A DNA stretch of 64,000 nt from Manihot esculenta (lineage: Eukaryota > Streptophyta > Magnoliopsida > Malpighiales > Euphorbiaceae). The stretch is taken from positions 13,597,248-13,661,247 of the forward strand of contig NC_035162.2 in assembly GCF_001659605.2 (NCBI RefSeq). Direction: 5' to 3'. The notes under the pieces are model-generated. The model did no database searches and was not told the origin of the DNA. It worked only from the letters and a program-made list of their open reading frames with translations. This document shows, piece by piece, positions 10,871 through 23,214 of this stretch (positions within the stretch are counted from its first letter, which is position 1; each line of letters begins with the position of its first letter). The translations under genes and the position numbers were made by a program.

Positions 10871-12690
10871 ATACGTTAACGCGTGATTGTGAAAGTCTTA
10901 TTTATAAAAAACAAAAAAAATTAAAATATCATAACATTTAGTATATTCTCTTAAATAAATGAAGTGTTGATAAAGAATTATTATTAAAAATATAATATAA
11001 CATATTCGTATTGCACCTAATTGATGTTAATGAAATTTTTATGAGATTTAATAATTAATTTTATTTTATTATAATATAAAAATAAATATATATAAAATTT
11101 AAAAAATATATTTTTATACATTTATTTTAAATTAAAAATATTTTTTTTATTTTTTTAATAAATTATTAATTTAAACGTGAGAATTATACCTCACCCTTTT
11201 TATAAATAATTTGACACGCATTTCTTTTCTGAATATTGTACCATATTATATTGTATCATAATGCAAAGGATATTTAAATTTTTTCAGAAGCAAGATCTTG
11301 TGATCACGATATTCATACATGCATGTGGTGAATACTATATAATTTATTTTATTTTTGTGGATCACATGATTCAGGTCTGGAAACTTCTTTACCAGTCAGT
11401 TTTAAAAAAATTCAACCATATTCAAATAATAAGTTCTAAATTTTGAATACCCACTCATTCTCAAATTGGAAAGATCTGCTCAAATTATACACTACTTTAT
11501 AAAAAAAAATATTATACTACAATAATCAATAACCTATTTTCTCTAAAAGCAGGTGTAAGCCTCAAGCCATTAAAACGTGGTTCACGTGCATCACAATCAT
11601 CAAAAAAGATTTATACATATATAATATATACACTTATTTGAATTTATATAGTGAAATTATAATCGAATATATATAAAATTTTATATATTTATATTTAATT
11701 TAAATAAAAATTATTGATTCATACAAGGTGGAAAAGGCTCTTAATTTTTCAAAAAATATATTCATTTAATATAAAAATAAATGTACTTATTATTAAATTA
11801 AATATTTTATATTGATATATATTTAAAATTAATTAAAAGATTTACATTTTATGTAGAAATCTATATATGTAAGTAATTTAATTTAATTTTTATATGAGTT
11901 TGAATTTATAATAGCAAACACTATATGAAAATTATATATTCTTTAATTATATTATTTATTAAAGTTTTGATATTACTCTTTGATGAGAGTATTTGATTGG
12001 TTAGTTGATAATTCAAAATAAAATTTAGAACCATTAATCCCCTTTTAATTATTTTAGGTATTTACGCTCCGTTGTAAAAAATAATTTGTATTTAAAAATT
12101 TTTTATAAAAAAATATTTTTAGAAAATATTTTTAACAAAATTTATTATTATTAAGCTAGAAGTAGGATACCTCACATTTTTCCACTATTATTAATTGATT
12201 TGTTTAATATTTTCAATTATTTCATCATTTATATATTATTTGGTAGCGTCTAATTATAATATGTATAAATTATTATGGCCATCTTTCTCAATTTGACAGA
12301 CATTAAATAGCTGGCATCATTTTAAAATTGAAAAAATAAAGCCGATCATAAAAAGAATATAAGGAAAAAACAATATCTTTAATTAGGGAAGTACTCTAAT
12401 GTCATTTGGAAAAATAATAATAAATAAAGAACGTATAATGTTCAATTTATTTATTTATTTATTTTTTATTGTAATTTATTACTATAAATTTATATTTTTA
12501 ATAAAATACGTGAGAAATTAATATTAAAATATATATATATATAATATGAGATAATATACACGCAAATACTTAATTTAGTGATAAATGTATTTCAAAGATT
12601 TCAAATTCATTCTTTTAATCTCTAATTTTTATTTAAAAAAAAAAACAAACATGAGATAATATGGAAATCCGTATTTGACATTTCTTCTAA
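10871..12690. other. AT-rich spacer upstream of the dioxygenase gene
   Basis: No gene or repeat with clear borders was seen. Near 11572-11590 there is a short motif gtggttcacgtgcatcac containing CACGTG, too far from the gene to assign. Confidence 0.5.
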
Positions 12691-12704
12691 GATGCCGTGG
12701 GTGC

Positions 12705-12713
12705 CTATAAATA
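12705..12713 (+). promoter_or_regulatory. TATA box of the dioxygenase gene
   Basis: The sequence ctataaata predicts a transcription start near 12735-12745. This places the in-frame ATG at 12729 upstream of or at the cap site and supports the ATG at 12801 as the start. Confidence 0.65.
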
Positions 12714-12800
12714 CCATTCCATGCAGCCATGGCCTGCCACTTGCACTCCAATACTTCACAGATCTTTAGTTATCTGTCTGAAATATACTTCTCTCTGTCA

Positions 12801-13985
12801 ATGGCGAAAGGTTCCTCTCTGTGCACTACCAACGACTCATTTTCAGGAGAAGAAGGGGCAATCCCCCTTCTTGATTACTCAAAGCTCGTCTCTTCTGATC
12901 CCATTCTGCGGTCTCTGGCCATCCAAGACTTGGGCCAAGCTTGCGTCGACTATGGCTTCTTCATTGTATTACTCATCTTTTCTTTTTATATATTATTATT
13001 ATTATTACTATTAGCTAACTAGACTCATGCAGGTGAGAAACCACGCAATCCCAGGCACTGTGATCAATGGAATAATAGACAAACTCTTTGAATTCTTTGA
13101 TCTGCCTGAGGATTACAAGCACAAATACGACACCAAGGATCCAACAGATTTGATCAGATGGGGCAAAGGCAATATCAACCACGTTAGCCGGGAATTTGTC
13201 AAGATGGCTGTTCATCCTACATTTCACTGCCCTTCTAATCCACATGGTTTCAGGTCAAATCAACGTAAATTTCTTATTATTAAATTATACAGACTCCTCG
13301 TTAACTGACTACACTTAAATTTCCCTTGTGTTCAGTGAGATTCTGCAGGAGTATACCCAGAAGGTGAGAGAGCTTGGAATTCAATTGCTTGGAGGGATTT
13401 CAATGGCTCTGGGACTTGAAAAAAGCTACATAGAGAAGAAAATGAACCTGGAATCAGGCTACGATTTCTTTACTGCAAATGACTATCCATCACGCCAACA
13501 TTCTGAAAATCGAATTGGGCAATTTGCTCATATCGATCCAGGTCTTATCATCCTCATCATCCAGAATGTGAGTGGTGGCTTGCAGGTTAAGCACAACGGC
13601 AAGTGGCTCAACGTAAATCTTCAGCCTGACTGGATTTTCGTTAATGTTGCTGATCATCTCGAGGTATATATTAAATTTTGTTACGTGCTCAAATACATAC
13701 GCAGGCCAGTGAAGTTGGTCACTGATCTTTTCTTTATGGTAGATTTTAACAAATGGAAAATACAAGAGTGCTGTACATCGAGTGGTGGTGAACAATGAAG
13801 TTAGAAGGGCAACTCTACCTCTATTTCTGGGGCCATCATTGGACACGGTCGTCAAACCTGCACCTGAATTCACAGACGACAGCAACCCACCGGCATACGT
13901 CGGAATTACCTACAAACATTACTTAGAATATAATAATTTCCATGTTATCGACGGAAAATCATGTCTGAACCAGATTCGAATCTGA
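12801..13985 (+). CDS. 2-oxoglutarate/Fe(II)-dependent dioxygenase (2ODD19/SRG1/DMR6-like)
   Basis: Exons 12801-12965, 13033-13253, 13336-13663 and 13743-13985 (957 nt, 318 aa). The introns are short, GT-AG and keep frame. DIOX_N is at about residues 20-125 (IPLLDYSKL, LGQACVDYGFF) and the 2OG-FeII oxygenase core at about 170-275. Iron ligands are visible as H194-x-D196 and H250 (SAVHRVV). The usual 2OG-binding R-x-S reads R260-A-T262. The segment before HxD (NDYPSRQHSENRIGQF) departs from the usual YYPPCPQPEL. The C-terminus GKSCLNQIRI matches the 2ODD19-like subgroup. These soluble enzymes hydroxylate or desaturate specialised metabolites or hormones using 2OG and O2; the substrate cannot be told from sequence. 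The start follows from the TATA box at 12705. It stands alone, with no visible pathway partner. Confidence 0.85.
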
Positions 13986-14575
13986 AGTCTGCACCATCAA
14001 ATTAAATAATATGTACTGCAGTGGTGTTCGTGCATGGATCAGAATAAAGCAGCAGGGAGGTTTGGTTAGGATTTTGTGAGTTTTCCTTTAGCAATCTTCG
14101 AATTCTTGTCCAGACCGGATTCATATAATGTAATATAGAGTGAAATTCACATCAAACTCCATATAAATCCGGCCTAAATAAAATTTTCTTGGGTGAAAAG
14201 TCGGAAGCCTTCCATTTTCTTTTAGCTATGAACAAGCAAGATTGTTCATCCATGCTGCAAATTTATTTAAGTTATTATGTAAAAATTTGTGAAATAATCA
14301 TGTATCAATATTTTTTTCTTTAATGTATTGTCATTGTATAGTTTGCATCCCTATTTTTTTAACATAATTAATTTTTTCTAACATCATCACTTTGTCCATT
14401 TCTAAAGGAATTAATTAATTAAGAATGCTTACAACTAAAATTGAAGATCATTATATATATCAATTAAAATTTTTATTAGAATATCTTTATAATGGTTATG
14501 TAATTAATGTTAAATAAATTCAATAATGAAAGTCCAAAAACAAAAATTTGAAAAAAAATATCAAAACAAAGTTAA

Positions 14576-14611
<36 letters not shown>

Positions 14612-15330
14612 TTTTTTTTATTTTTTATGTAGTAACTGTAAGTTGTTTTATCCATGCCAAATGTTTACAGAGCTATATGAGATGGAAAAAGCTCAAATTA
14701 GGTTAACTTGTTCTTGGAACAAATTAATATTGAGTCTAATTTTTAAATTAATTCAATAAACAAGTTAGAATTGAGAATATCAATACTTTGCTCATTAAAG
14801 CTTTTGAGTTTAAACTAGTTTATTGAATGGATTTATTTAGATGCTTGTTAGCTTAGAACATTATGTTGAAATTTGAATAATTTATATTGTAATAATATAA
14901 ACTCTAACTCAATAAAAATTTAATGAAGCAAGCTTACCAAAATCTGCAGGTTTACCTAATTCAATGAATGCCATTGCAATACAATTTTCTATGAAGAGAT
15001 AGCCCAACAAGAAAATCACCAAATCAAGATTAGCGATTCATTTCTTTTATTTTTTTTTAATTTATAATTTATAATTATATATTTTTCAAAGTTGCTGACA
15101 AATTTATTCTCACTTTTCCTGTTTGATAATTATTGTTCTTATCAAATTAAAGTATATTATTATTAGAAAATTTCTGTATAATTTAGTGCGACTCGAATTA
15201 GATATTTTATTAGCCGCTTATTAGACTTTTGAATTTAGATTCTAGTGTTTGTTTATTTGTTTATTTTAAAGGATATTATTGATTTATTTTAAAAAATATA
15301 TATATAATATTGCATTTAACATAATCATAT
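13986..15330. other. Intergenic spacer, includes a TA microsatellite
   Basis: The first 250 bp probably hold the dioxygenase 3' UTR. A (TA)n tract occupies about 14580-14606, followed by a T-run. I see no gene in the rest. Confidence 0.5.
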
Positions 15331-16100
15331 AGGCTAAACATAAAAGTGAAGAGGGCCAAAAAATCAAAAGCGAACCGAAAATAAATACTAATTCAATCCC
15401 CAAATCGTAAACCACAGACAAATTCAAAAATTCATAAACCACAAATCCAAACTCAAACCAGACTCATCCATCGAAACTTTCAGTTGACACATTGCTTAAA
15501 GCACCAAAAACCAAAATCGAGTAAGTACATAGAAATTAATCTCATCCTAACTACAAAATAGCAAGCCAAAAAAAAAAATGCAAGTCCAAACCAAACAAAA
15601 AGATCGTCCGTTCAACAAAGCAGCTAAAGAGAAGGAGCTAGCAAGGAGAAGATGCAACGGAATCTAACCTAACGACGGCTAATGAAAGCGAGGTCATTGA
15701 GCGTGGCGATGCAGTTCCGAGATATTACATCACACGGTACAAGACTCTTCCAAAAGCCAAAAGTCCGTACACTAACAAAACACCACACACCTGCAAAACC
15801 AAAAAACAAAATGACACATCTATAAGCTCCACCCATCTCGGCAAGAACAACCGAGAGGATTGAGCCCACATCATGTCCAAAGATAGAAAAAACCTACAGA
15901 AAAACAAGAAAAGGAAACCAAGACCTAAAGCAAGTCATCCAAAACGATGCAACAGAGGCTAAAAATGCAGATAACAAACCAAAAATCACTTTTCCTTCCG
16001 AGCACCGCTTCAATTTCCCCGATACGCTTTCTCCCTTTAAATTCGTTTCAAATAATCTTAATCACAATCAGCTTAATCTCTCTCTCTCTCTCTTTAGCTC
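15331..16100 (-). other. Unassigned G/T-rich minus-strand segment
   Basis: Read on the minus strand this is T/G-rich with GC content above its surroundings. It carries short overlapping frames (15669-15907) with no family match. The texture resembles a retroposon 3' tail or a transcribed UTR, but I cannot assign it. It ends near a (CT)n tract at about 16079-16093. Confidence 0.25.
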
Positions 16101-17644
16101 ATTTATTGATTTTTGAGCTTATATCAAATTCATACTTATTACTCAGATAACAACATTACTTTTTTGAAAAATATAATATATTTAAATTTTAAATATTTTT
16201 GTCTCAGAATTTATAATTATAATTTGTAATTATATATGTCATGAAATTATCATTAATGTACTATTTTAAGTAACTTTATTTTCGAATTTTTATGTATAAA
16301 GTTTGTATTTTCTAATAAAATAACTTTGTTAATTAAACTATGGTGTTATCAATTCAAATTCTAATAAAAACTATTTAATTAAAAAAATTAAATAAATAAA
16401 CCATATTGCTGGGTTGCATGACATCTAGTTTGGGCTGGGCCTATGTACTTTCTCTGGGCTTAAAAGCCTTTAGTTTCGATCTTGTAAAAAAAAAGTGAAG
16501 CAAGTCTTGTAAGTTTATTAAAATTAGGTTTTTTTATTCTAAATTACATATTCAAGCTCTGTATTTTTTAATAATTTTATTAATACTTTTATATATAAAT
16601 TTATTGATATATTTTATTTTTTAAGTTAAAATTAAATAATAAAAATAAGTTTTTTTAAAAATATTTTAAGTGAAAAATATTTTTTATTTTTTAAATATAA
16701 ATTATTATATGAAAATAAACAGAGTACCGTTAACAAAATCAAATAGGTTGTTGGATGGTGATGTCTCTTTCGGAATATTTAGATACCAAATATAAAATTC
16801 GACTTTTAGCTTTGGGTTGATAAATCGTATTTATTTTTCAGATAGACCGTCAACTTCTAGAATTATTATGTACATATTCCAACTAATTTTACGCTTTATT
16901 TTTATTGGTCAAGGCAGAACCCAATACAATTCGATTTTCATGCTTTGAAGGCTGGCATGTTAGGACAAGAGCCACTATTATCTCAGACTTTTTTTTTTTT
17001 TTTTAAATTATTGATTTTTTAAACTAATAGCAGACAAAATAGGAAAATATTACCCTTTCCTTGTGCAGCTTGTTCAAGTAATTGAATTTCTGACATCCCA
17101 AGTTTAAAATCTATACAAGTTTTTGAGGTTGACTACATCTCATAAATCAACTTTTTATTCTTTTTCGAGATTATTGGTGAGTTTTTATTCGCAAGTTATT
17201 TATTTTTTTGTTTTATTTACGTCATTTAAAATTTTAAATTAAATTATGAAAAGCAAGAATTAAATTTATTTTTTAAGTCCATTACACAGGTAAAGAATAA
17301 ATTTTGATGATTGATTATAAAGAAATTCACATGAAATATGTTATAACAAAGATGGTATTTATATATGGATCTCAAAGGACAAAACTAAAATGGAAAAGAG
17401 AGAGAGATAGCAGACTCTTCAAGCGTCTGTAAGAATTTACATACTAAACTGCAACTCTGTAACTGTAAGAATTTATTTTCTGATTTCTCTTGAGAGATCC
17501 TTCTTTTAGGTGTGTCTTAGGAATGAGTACGTAGCCTGTCCCAAATTCAGACAAAACAGGAACTAAAGCTTTATCATGTCTCCTGCTATGGCTTGATTCA
17601 ACTAATTTGGGATGAAGACTTAGTGCACTTGAGAGTTAAGAGAT
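16101..17644. other. AT-rich spacer and probable 3' UTR of the next gene
   Basis: 16101-17370 is AT-rich with nothing recognisable. About 17380-17644 is more balanced and lies directly downstream (minus strand) of a stop codon, so it is probably the 3' UTR of the 17645-18960 gene. Confidence 0.4.
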
Positions 17645-18960
17645 TCACCCTTTATTCTGTTTCTTCCTCCTCCTCCCAAAGATGGAAGACCAGCAACCAC
17701 CTCCTCCATGCCTGTATCACAATAAAAAAAAAAAAAAAATTAAAATTTCAATCAAATTGCTTAAATTTTGAGGAATTGACTTCATTGCAAGTTGCTGTTT
17801 CTTTTCCTTCAACGAAGACTTTGACGCTTAAGGCATTAGAGGGTACTCAAGGAAATTGCAAATGAAATTTACTTTGTTTTATAAACAATGAAATAATTCA
17901 ACACAAAATTAAAAATTAAAAATCATATATTTCTTTAGTGGCGGTGTAATTTCACCATGATTCCCCTGTTTCATGCTCTGTTTTGCAAAGAACAAATCAG
18001 AGAAATTCTCCCTATTGAGATCTAAATTTTCCTTAATCTAAGATGAATCCAATTGTGGATGTAAACTAATTCTGAATCTAAATTTAACAAAAGGGAAGCA
18101 ATTGATTTTAAGTTTTTAACATACCTGGTGCTGCCATTCCTGCTGCTACTTCTACTGCTGCTGCTGCCACTGCTTTTTGAGCTTCCACTATTGCTACTAA
18201 ATCCACCGTTTTCACTCTCACACGACTCCGAGAATCTGTTCTTCCACCACTCATTTTCTCCACCTTTCGCTGATCCATCCAACAACAGAGGCTTCGGAGA
18301 CACCCTTCCATCTTTCGCACTATTCTTCAACCCTGATTTGTTATTATAAATATTGTTGTTTTTCTTCTTCTTATTTCTTGAACCCCAAGAAATCGGAAAC
18401 ACCATCTTCAGAAGAAATCCTCCTTTGTCTATGCTCCCACTTCTGTTAATTTGCACTGGTTTATCATTCTTTTTCTTCTCTGATCTCTCTCTTATATACA
18501 TACCTTCAACGTTTTTACTCCTTTCTTTACTAAAACTCTCCTCTTTAGCCTGATCAACCATGTTCTGTTCAACAATATCTTTTAAAGATAACTCGTAACA
18601 TCCCTCAGGCATTTGACTCACCATATCCATGAGCTCCCTCTGACCTCTAGCAATGGCTTGAGTTCTAGACGATGGAGAAAGACTTCGATAATGGCTTTGG
18701 CGATCCTGAGGACTTCTTGGTGGGCTTGTCCTCCACAAAGGAGGTGAAACAACCCCAGAACCATCATCATCTATGAGCTTCCTCTCCGGTCCAAAACCAG
18801 GCGAGCTATTCCAGGGTTGGTAGTTGGCATAATTTTGCGGCGGTTTGTGAGCTCGGAAGCCATGATTTGTGACAGCAAAACCGTCGGTTATCCTGCCGGA
18901 AGCGTGAGTGGAGAAATGTAGATGATTGGATTGAGGAAATTTAGAAGAAGGATGAAGCAT
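17645..18960 (-). CDS. Conserved plant protein of unknown function (two exons)
   Basis: Exon 1 is 18960-18125 and exon 2 is 17711-17645 (903 nt, 300 aa), joined in phase 2 by a GT-AG intron of about 410 bp. The start MLHPSSKFPQ is the first ATG of the long frame. No enzyme domain is recognised. Features are a Pro/Ser-rich N-terminus with LSPSSRTQ near residues 94-101, a block ending MPEGCYELSLKDIVE (118-132), a basic stretch with GFLLKMVFPISWGSRNKKKK near 180-205, a serine-rich low-complexity stretch (about 250-278), and a C-terminus GGGGCWSSIFGRRRKK encoded by the tiny second exon. The motif set recalls a plant-specific family that, from memory, may include Arabidopsis At1g21390 (EMB2170); its place near TOL and E1-alpha fits. 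Basic and disordered character suggests a regulatory or scaffold role, not established. Confidence 0.75.
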
Positions 18961-19865
18961 GATTTAATTTGTGAGTTAGAAAGAGAGAAGTGAATAATGT
19001 TGAAGTTGGTGAAGAGAAATTAAGCATATCACCAACCTCTTGCGGTCTGCGGTTGCTATGAAGCTTTTAATGGTGAGTCATGGAGAGTGGGCCCCGTTTT
19101 AGGCTCACTAAAAGTCAAGTTTTCTAGATGGCTGCAGGGCCCATTTCCCATCTCTCATTCATTCTCATACATATATTTTATTTTATTATTATTAATATTT
19201 GTCTTTTAAGGAGCTTTAGCTTTTGTATTGTCTTTCTTTTAATTATATGTGAATGGAAAAGGGCAGCAGATCTCCATCCGTGTAACTTGACTTTATGTTG
19301 CGTCTTATATCATAAACCTTATTTTCACATTAAAAGAAAAATTATCAACCTGTTAAATTTCTTACTATATTTTCCCTAAGAATTTTTCATATAATTATAA
19401 ATGAATCATATATTAGTCCATTGATGATAAAAAGAAAAAAAAGGAGAAAATGATGGTGGAGATTGGAGAAGATTGTGAGATTTGATATATAAATAAAGCA
19501 ACGGTCTTTTTTTTTTTAATATATAAAAAAAAGTAAGCAAACCCAAAGCCAAAACCAAAAGTGAATTTGCGCTCCATTATGCAATTATAATGTTTGGGTG
19601 AGTGTCGAGCGTTCGCAACTTTCTAGGTTACTAATCTCTTTTCTTTATTTGGCTATATTATATATTTCTTTTTTTTTTTTCATTGTTTTTACGTCGGAAG
19701 AGACATTTTTAGTAAATAAATATATATACCGACTATATTAAATAATTTTTTATTATATTAATTTTTTAATAAATTAATATTTTTTTTAAATAAAGCTTGA
19801 TCGATCTCATGTTTTTCCGTTTTAATTTTCAATACTTCTCCACCTGAATATCAATTTTCCTAATT
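18961..19865. other. Upstream region of the 18960 gene and AT-rich spacer
   Basis: 18961-19150 should hold the promoter and 5' UTR of the minus-strand gene. No TATA box is convincing. The rest is AT-rich with nothing recognised. Confidence 0.4.
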
Positions 19866-20520
19866 AAGGGGTAAATAAGTCCACTGAACCGATTTTGGAG
19901 AAATTTAAATTTGATTTATAATTTTTTTAATTAAAATTTATTTATTTTAAACTCAAATCAAATATTAATAAAATTTAATTTAATTTAATTAATTAATAAA
20001 TTAAAATAAACTAAATTTTTATTAAATTTATTCTGAAAAAAATTATAAATAATTTAATTTATTTATAATTACGATAGATTTTAATTTAAAATTAAATAAT
20101 TTTAATCCTCTATATATAAAAGTTAACTTATAAATTTATAAAAAATAAAAAAAATAAGTTTTTAAATATTCACAACTCGAATGTTTTGTTTTTTTTTTTG
20201 AAACAGGGGTTGAGGGAGTCGAACCTCAGACCTCTCAGGTCTATCAGGATGCACTTTTCACCAGGTTAAGCCTCGGAGTGCACAACTCGAATGTTTGTGA
20301 ATTTTAATAATATAATCAAATTGCAAAAGTTAAATTTTAAAAAATTTTAATTTAATTTATGAAAATTTATATGCACTTTAAATTTAACTCTCTTATAACA
20401 TTGAATTTAATCAGTTTAATAAATATGTTAATTAATTAATTTATTTTATGTTTAATAAATTTCATTAAATCGAAACTTAAATAATTCATAAATAATTTTA
20501 TTTCGTTTACACCGACTCAC
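19866..20520. mobile_element. Possible old MITE-like copy, interrupted by the SINE
   Basis: The ends (ggggtaaataagtccactgaacc and ttcgtttacaccgac) and the AT-rich interior resemble a very decayed copy of the element seen at 47924-48610 and 49330-50055, with the SINE at 20187-20280 inserted in it. The similarity is weak. Confidence 0.3.
20171..20296 (-). mobile_element. tRNA-derived SINE with 16-bp target-site duplications
   Basis: The body at 20187-20280 reads on the minus strand from GCACTCCGAGGCTTAACC through a pol III B box (GGTTCGACTCC) to CCCTGTTTC and an oligo-A tail (plus-strand T-run 20190-20199). It is flanked by perfect direct repeats cacaactcgaatgttt at 20171-20186 and 20281-20296. 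A tRNA-like head, A-tail and long perfect TSD define a full SINE insertion. A second copy is at 50249-50347. At about 94 bp it is very short, with almost no tRNA-unrelated body. Confidence 0.85.
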
Positions 20521-20715
20521 AAATCTTCATCATCACCTCAGCCAATTTTTCTCGCTATAAAGCCTTTTATGTACAGAATTATATTGATTTAATTAAATGT
20601 TTATATATCCATTTCATGCACTTCTATTTTTATTCTTTATTGCAATAAATATATAATTAATTTCAAACATTATATTAAATTTATAGTGTGATTAATTAAA
20701 GATTTATTATTCTTG

Positions 20716-20774
<59 letters not shown>

Positions 20775-23214
20775 ATATTAAAATTCAGGCTACATAAAGC
20801 ATTAAATAATTCAATTTATCAACACAATTAAATTTTTTTTCTAAGAGTATAGCTATGTAGAAAAAGAACTCTTATGGTAATGAACTCAACAACAATTAAA
20901 TTAAATATTTATACATTAATTTGTGCCTCCACTATATATAATTTCATTTGGTTTTACATAAATTTAAATATAATTATTTAATCTAACAGTTATTAAACTT
21001 ATTCTATTTTAAGTTGAGTTTATATCAGACATAATCAACTTTCAATTATAAGTTAACAACTAAATATGTTAGAAAAAATTAATTACATGTTTTATTTCTC
21101 TTTAACTAAAGTATATATATTCGTGACTGTATAAGGTATCTCTATTGTCTATCCTATTCGAATAAATAATTTTTTTTTATCAAATTTTTTAAGCAGCGTA
21201 AGAGGGATGGTTAACTCATTACTATTTAGTCAGTTGGAACCATACCTATTTAACATACACGCTCTATCTGTATTGTCATAACATATATATTTAAAATTTG
21301 GTATGAATGATGTGTATAAAGTTATAATCGACGATGAGAAGGATTAGTGGTATAATGAAATTCTCAACGGTATGATATTAGCTCTGTTCGAACTAATAAG
21401 CTTAGAATCTTTTCAATTATTAACTCAAATCTTTTCGACTATTGACTCGAGATAAAATTATAGAATGGTGTAGTGCCATCGACTTATATTTTATCTTTTT
21501 TTAAAAAGAAATCATAGAGATTAATAAATTATACTATTGAAGAGGTAAAAAATGGCTCCTCCTAGGAAATCAAAATGGACAAAGAAAAACTGTAAAACAT
21601 TAAAGAAGATAAATAATTTATTTATCAAAATTGAATGTTAAATCTGTTTATGCATAAACAACAATGAGAAACAAAACAAGATTAAAATTATAAATAAAGA
21701 CGAATATAATATAAGGGTAGTGACCAAGAAAAGAAATCTCTTGTTTCCGAAATTTCCTTGTAATGAAGGAGTCGACCAGATTATTAAGACTTCTAGACGA
21801 CGTATCCTTGAGAAGAAAGCAAAAAATAATTACTTCACTAATTATTTTATTTTCTTCTTTTATTATTTTTATCAATTAATTTACTCTCTTTCATTTTCCA
21901 AAATAATTAATTAGCTAATGTTTACACTACGTGCCAAACTATATATTATTTTTCATATCTTTTTTTTTAAATGACAACGTTTTCATGCACTTTAAATAAA
22001 ATCTTAAATAAATTAAAATTAATTATAATGTGTACACCACGTTCATCCGTCTGGCATAACTAATCAATTTTTTTTTCTCTACGTACTTATATATATATAT
22101 AAAAAAAAAAAAGAAATTGAAAATTGGGATTCTAATTTTTGTCTTGAGAAGTAATCTAGAAGGGTTTTATTTTATTTATTTATTTATATTTTTCCCTTTT
22201 CCAAGTCAATGTTTTCTCTTTTCCGTATAATTTCTGTACATTTTTTCGGTAATATATATATAGTATTGATATGAGAAAATTAAATTTTCTCGAGTTATCG
22301 ATTTAATTCACATTATTAATTTATAAATATTTAAAATTTGAATGTCAATAAAATTATTTTTAAAAAAATATTATCCCACGTAACACATAAATTTTAATTA
22401 TAAATTTAGAAAAATTCATCAATATTCATCTCTTATAAATAAATGTACGTAACTTTCCAACTAAAGATATTGAGTCAATGCATATAATTTGATAGGATTT
22501 ACTCAAATTTTTTATGAAAGTTTTGCATGTTTGGATTTTTAAAATTTTCCTTTTAAATTTTGTTTATCAGTCAAACTCTCATTATAACTAATCAGTTTTA
22601 TATTTTAAAAAATAACAAATTCTTACTTTCTCTACCCTATGCATCAATTTGATTCAAATTAATTAATCAATCAACCCTTCTCTTCAATTTTAATTAATTT
22701 AATTTTCTTAATCATTCAATATAGTGGTAATTAGATTCGTATCTTATATAATTTTTTTATTTAATAGTTTATGATGGATATTATAATTTTTTTTTCAAAG
22801 ATAAAATTCATTATTTATAAAAAATCTAAGGTCATGACAAAATACAAAGTAACATTCTAAAGGTCTTTAAATCTAGAATAAATATGCCATATACTAAATT
22901 CCAAATTTAGGGACTTGAAAACTTGATCCGAAGCCAACGCAGTAACCAACTAAGTTTTAAAAATTTAAGCGTTTTAAATTCTCTAAAAATAAATATTAAA
23001 CAGATTAAATTAATAAATTAAATAAAATCAATTCGATTTCACCGTAATAAATTTTATTACCTCTCTATAGATATGAGAAATAGCAATAGACGAATCCCAA
23101 TTCTGGAAACAAATAACGATCCCAAGACCTGTTTGATTTTATTCCCATGAGAAAGACCACTCATGGAAATCGGTTCTTCCGGGGTAAATGTGAAAACTTG
23201 TGAGCTTCCGGGGT
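20521..23214. other. AT-rich spacer
   Basis: It holds a (TA)n microsatellite at 20719-20767. The remainder shows only short low-complexity frames, no gene. Confidence 0.5.
20719..20767. repeat. (TA)n microsatellite
   Basis: Uninterrupted alternating AT of about 49 bp; likely polymorphic in length. Confidence 0.95.

Noticed and set aside
12697..13022. Upstream ATGs at 12697 and 12729 of the dioxygenase region
   Set aside because: 12697 is in a different frame and upstream of the TATA box. 12729 is in frame but lies at or before the expected cap site; 12801 fits family N-termini.
13015..13885. Minus-strand frames overlapping the dioxygenase exons
   Set aside because: They are shadows of exons whose plus-strand translation matches a known family with correct splice sites.
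18108..18553. Leucine/phenylalanine-rich plus-strand frames
   Set aside because: They are antisense of the lysine-, asparagine- and serine-rich codons of the 18960 gene.
20187..20280. tRNA gene call at the SINE
   Set aside because: The B box is present, but the acceptor and anticodon stems do not form a proper cloverleaf. The A-tail and TSDs show a SINE.
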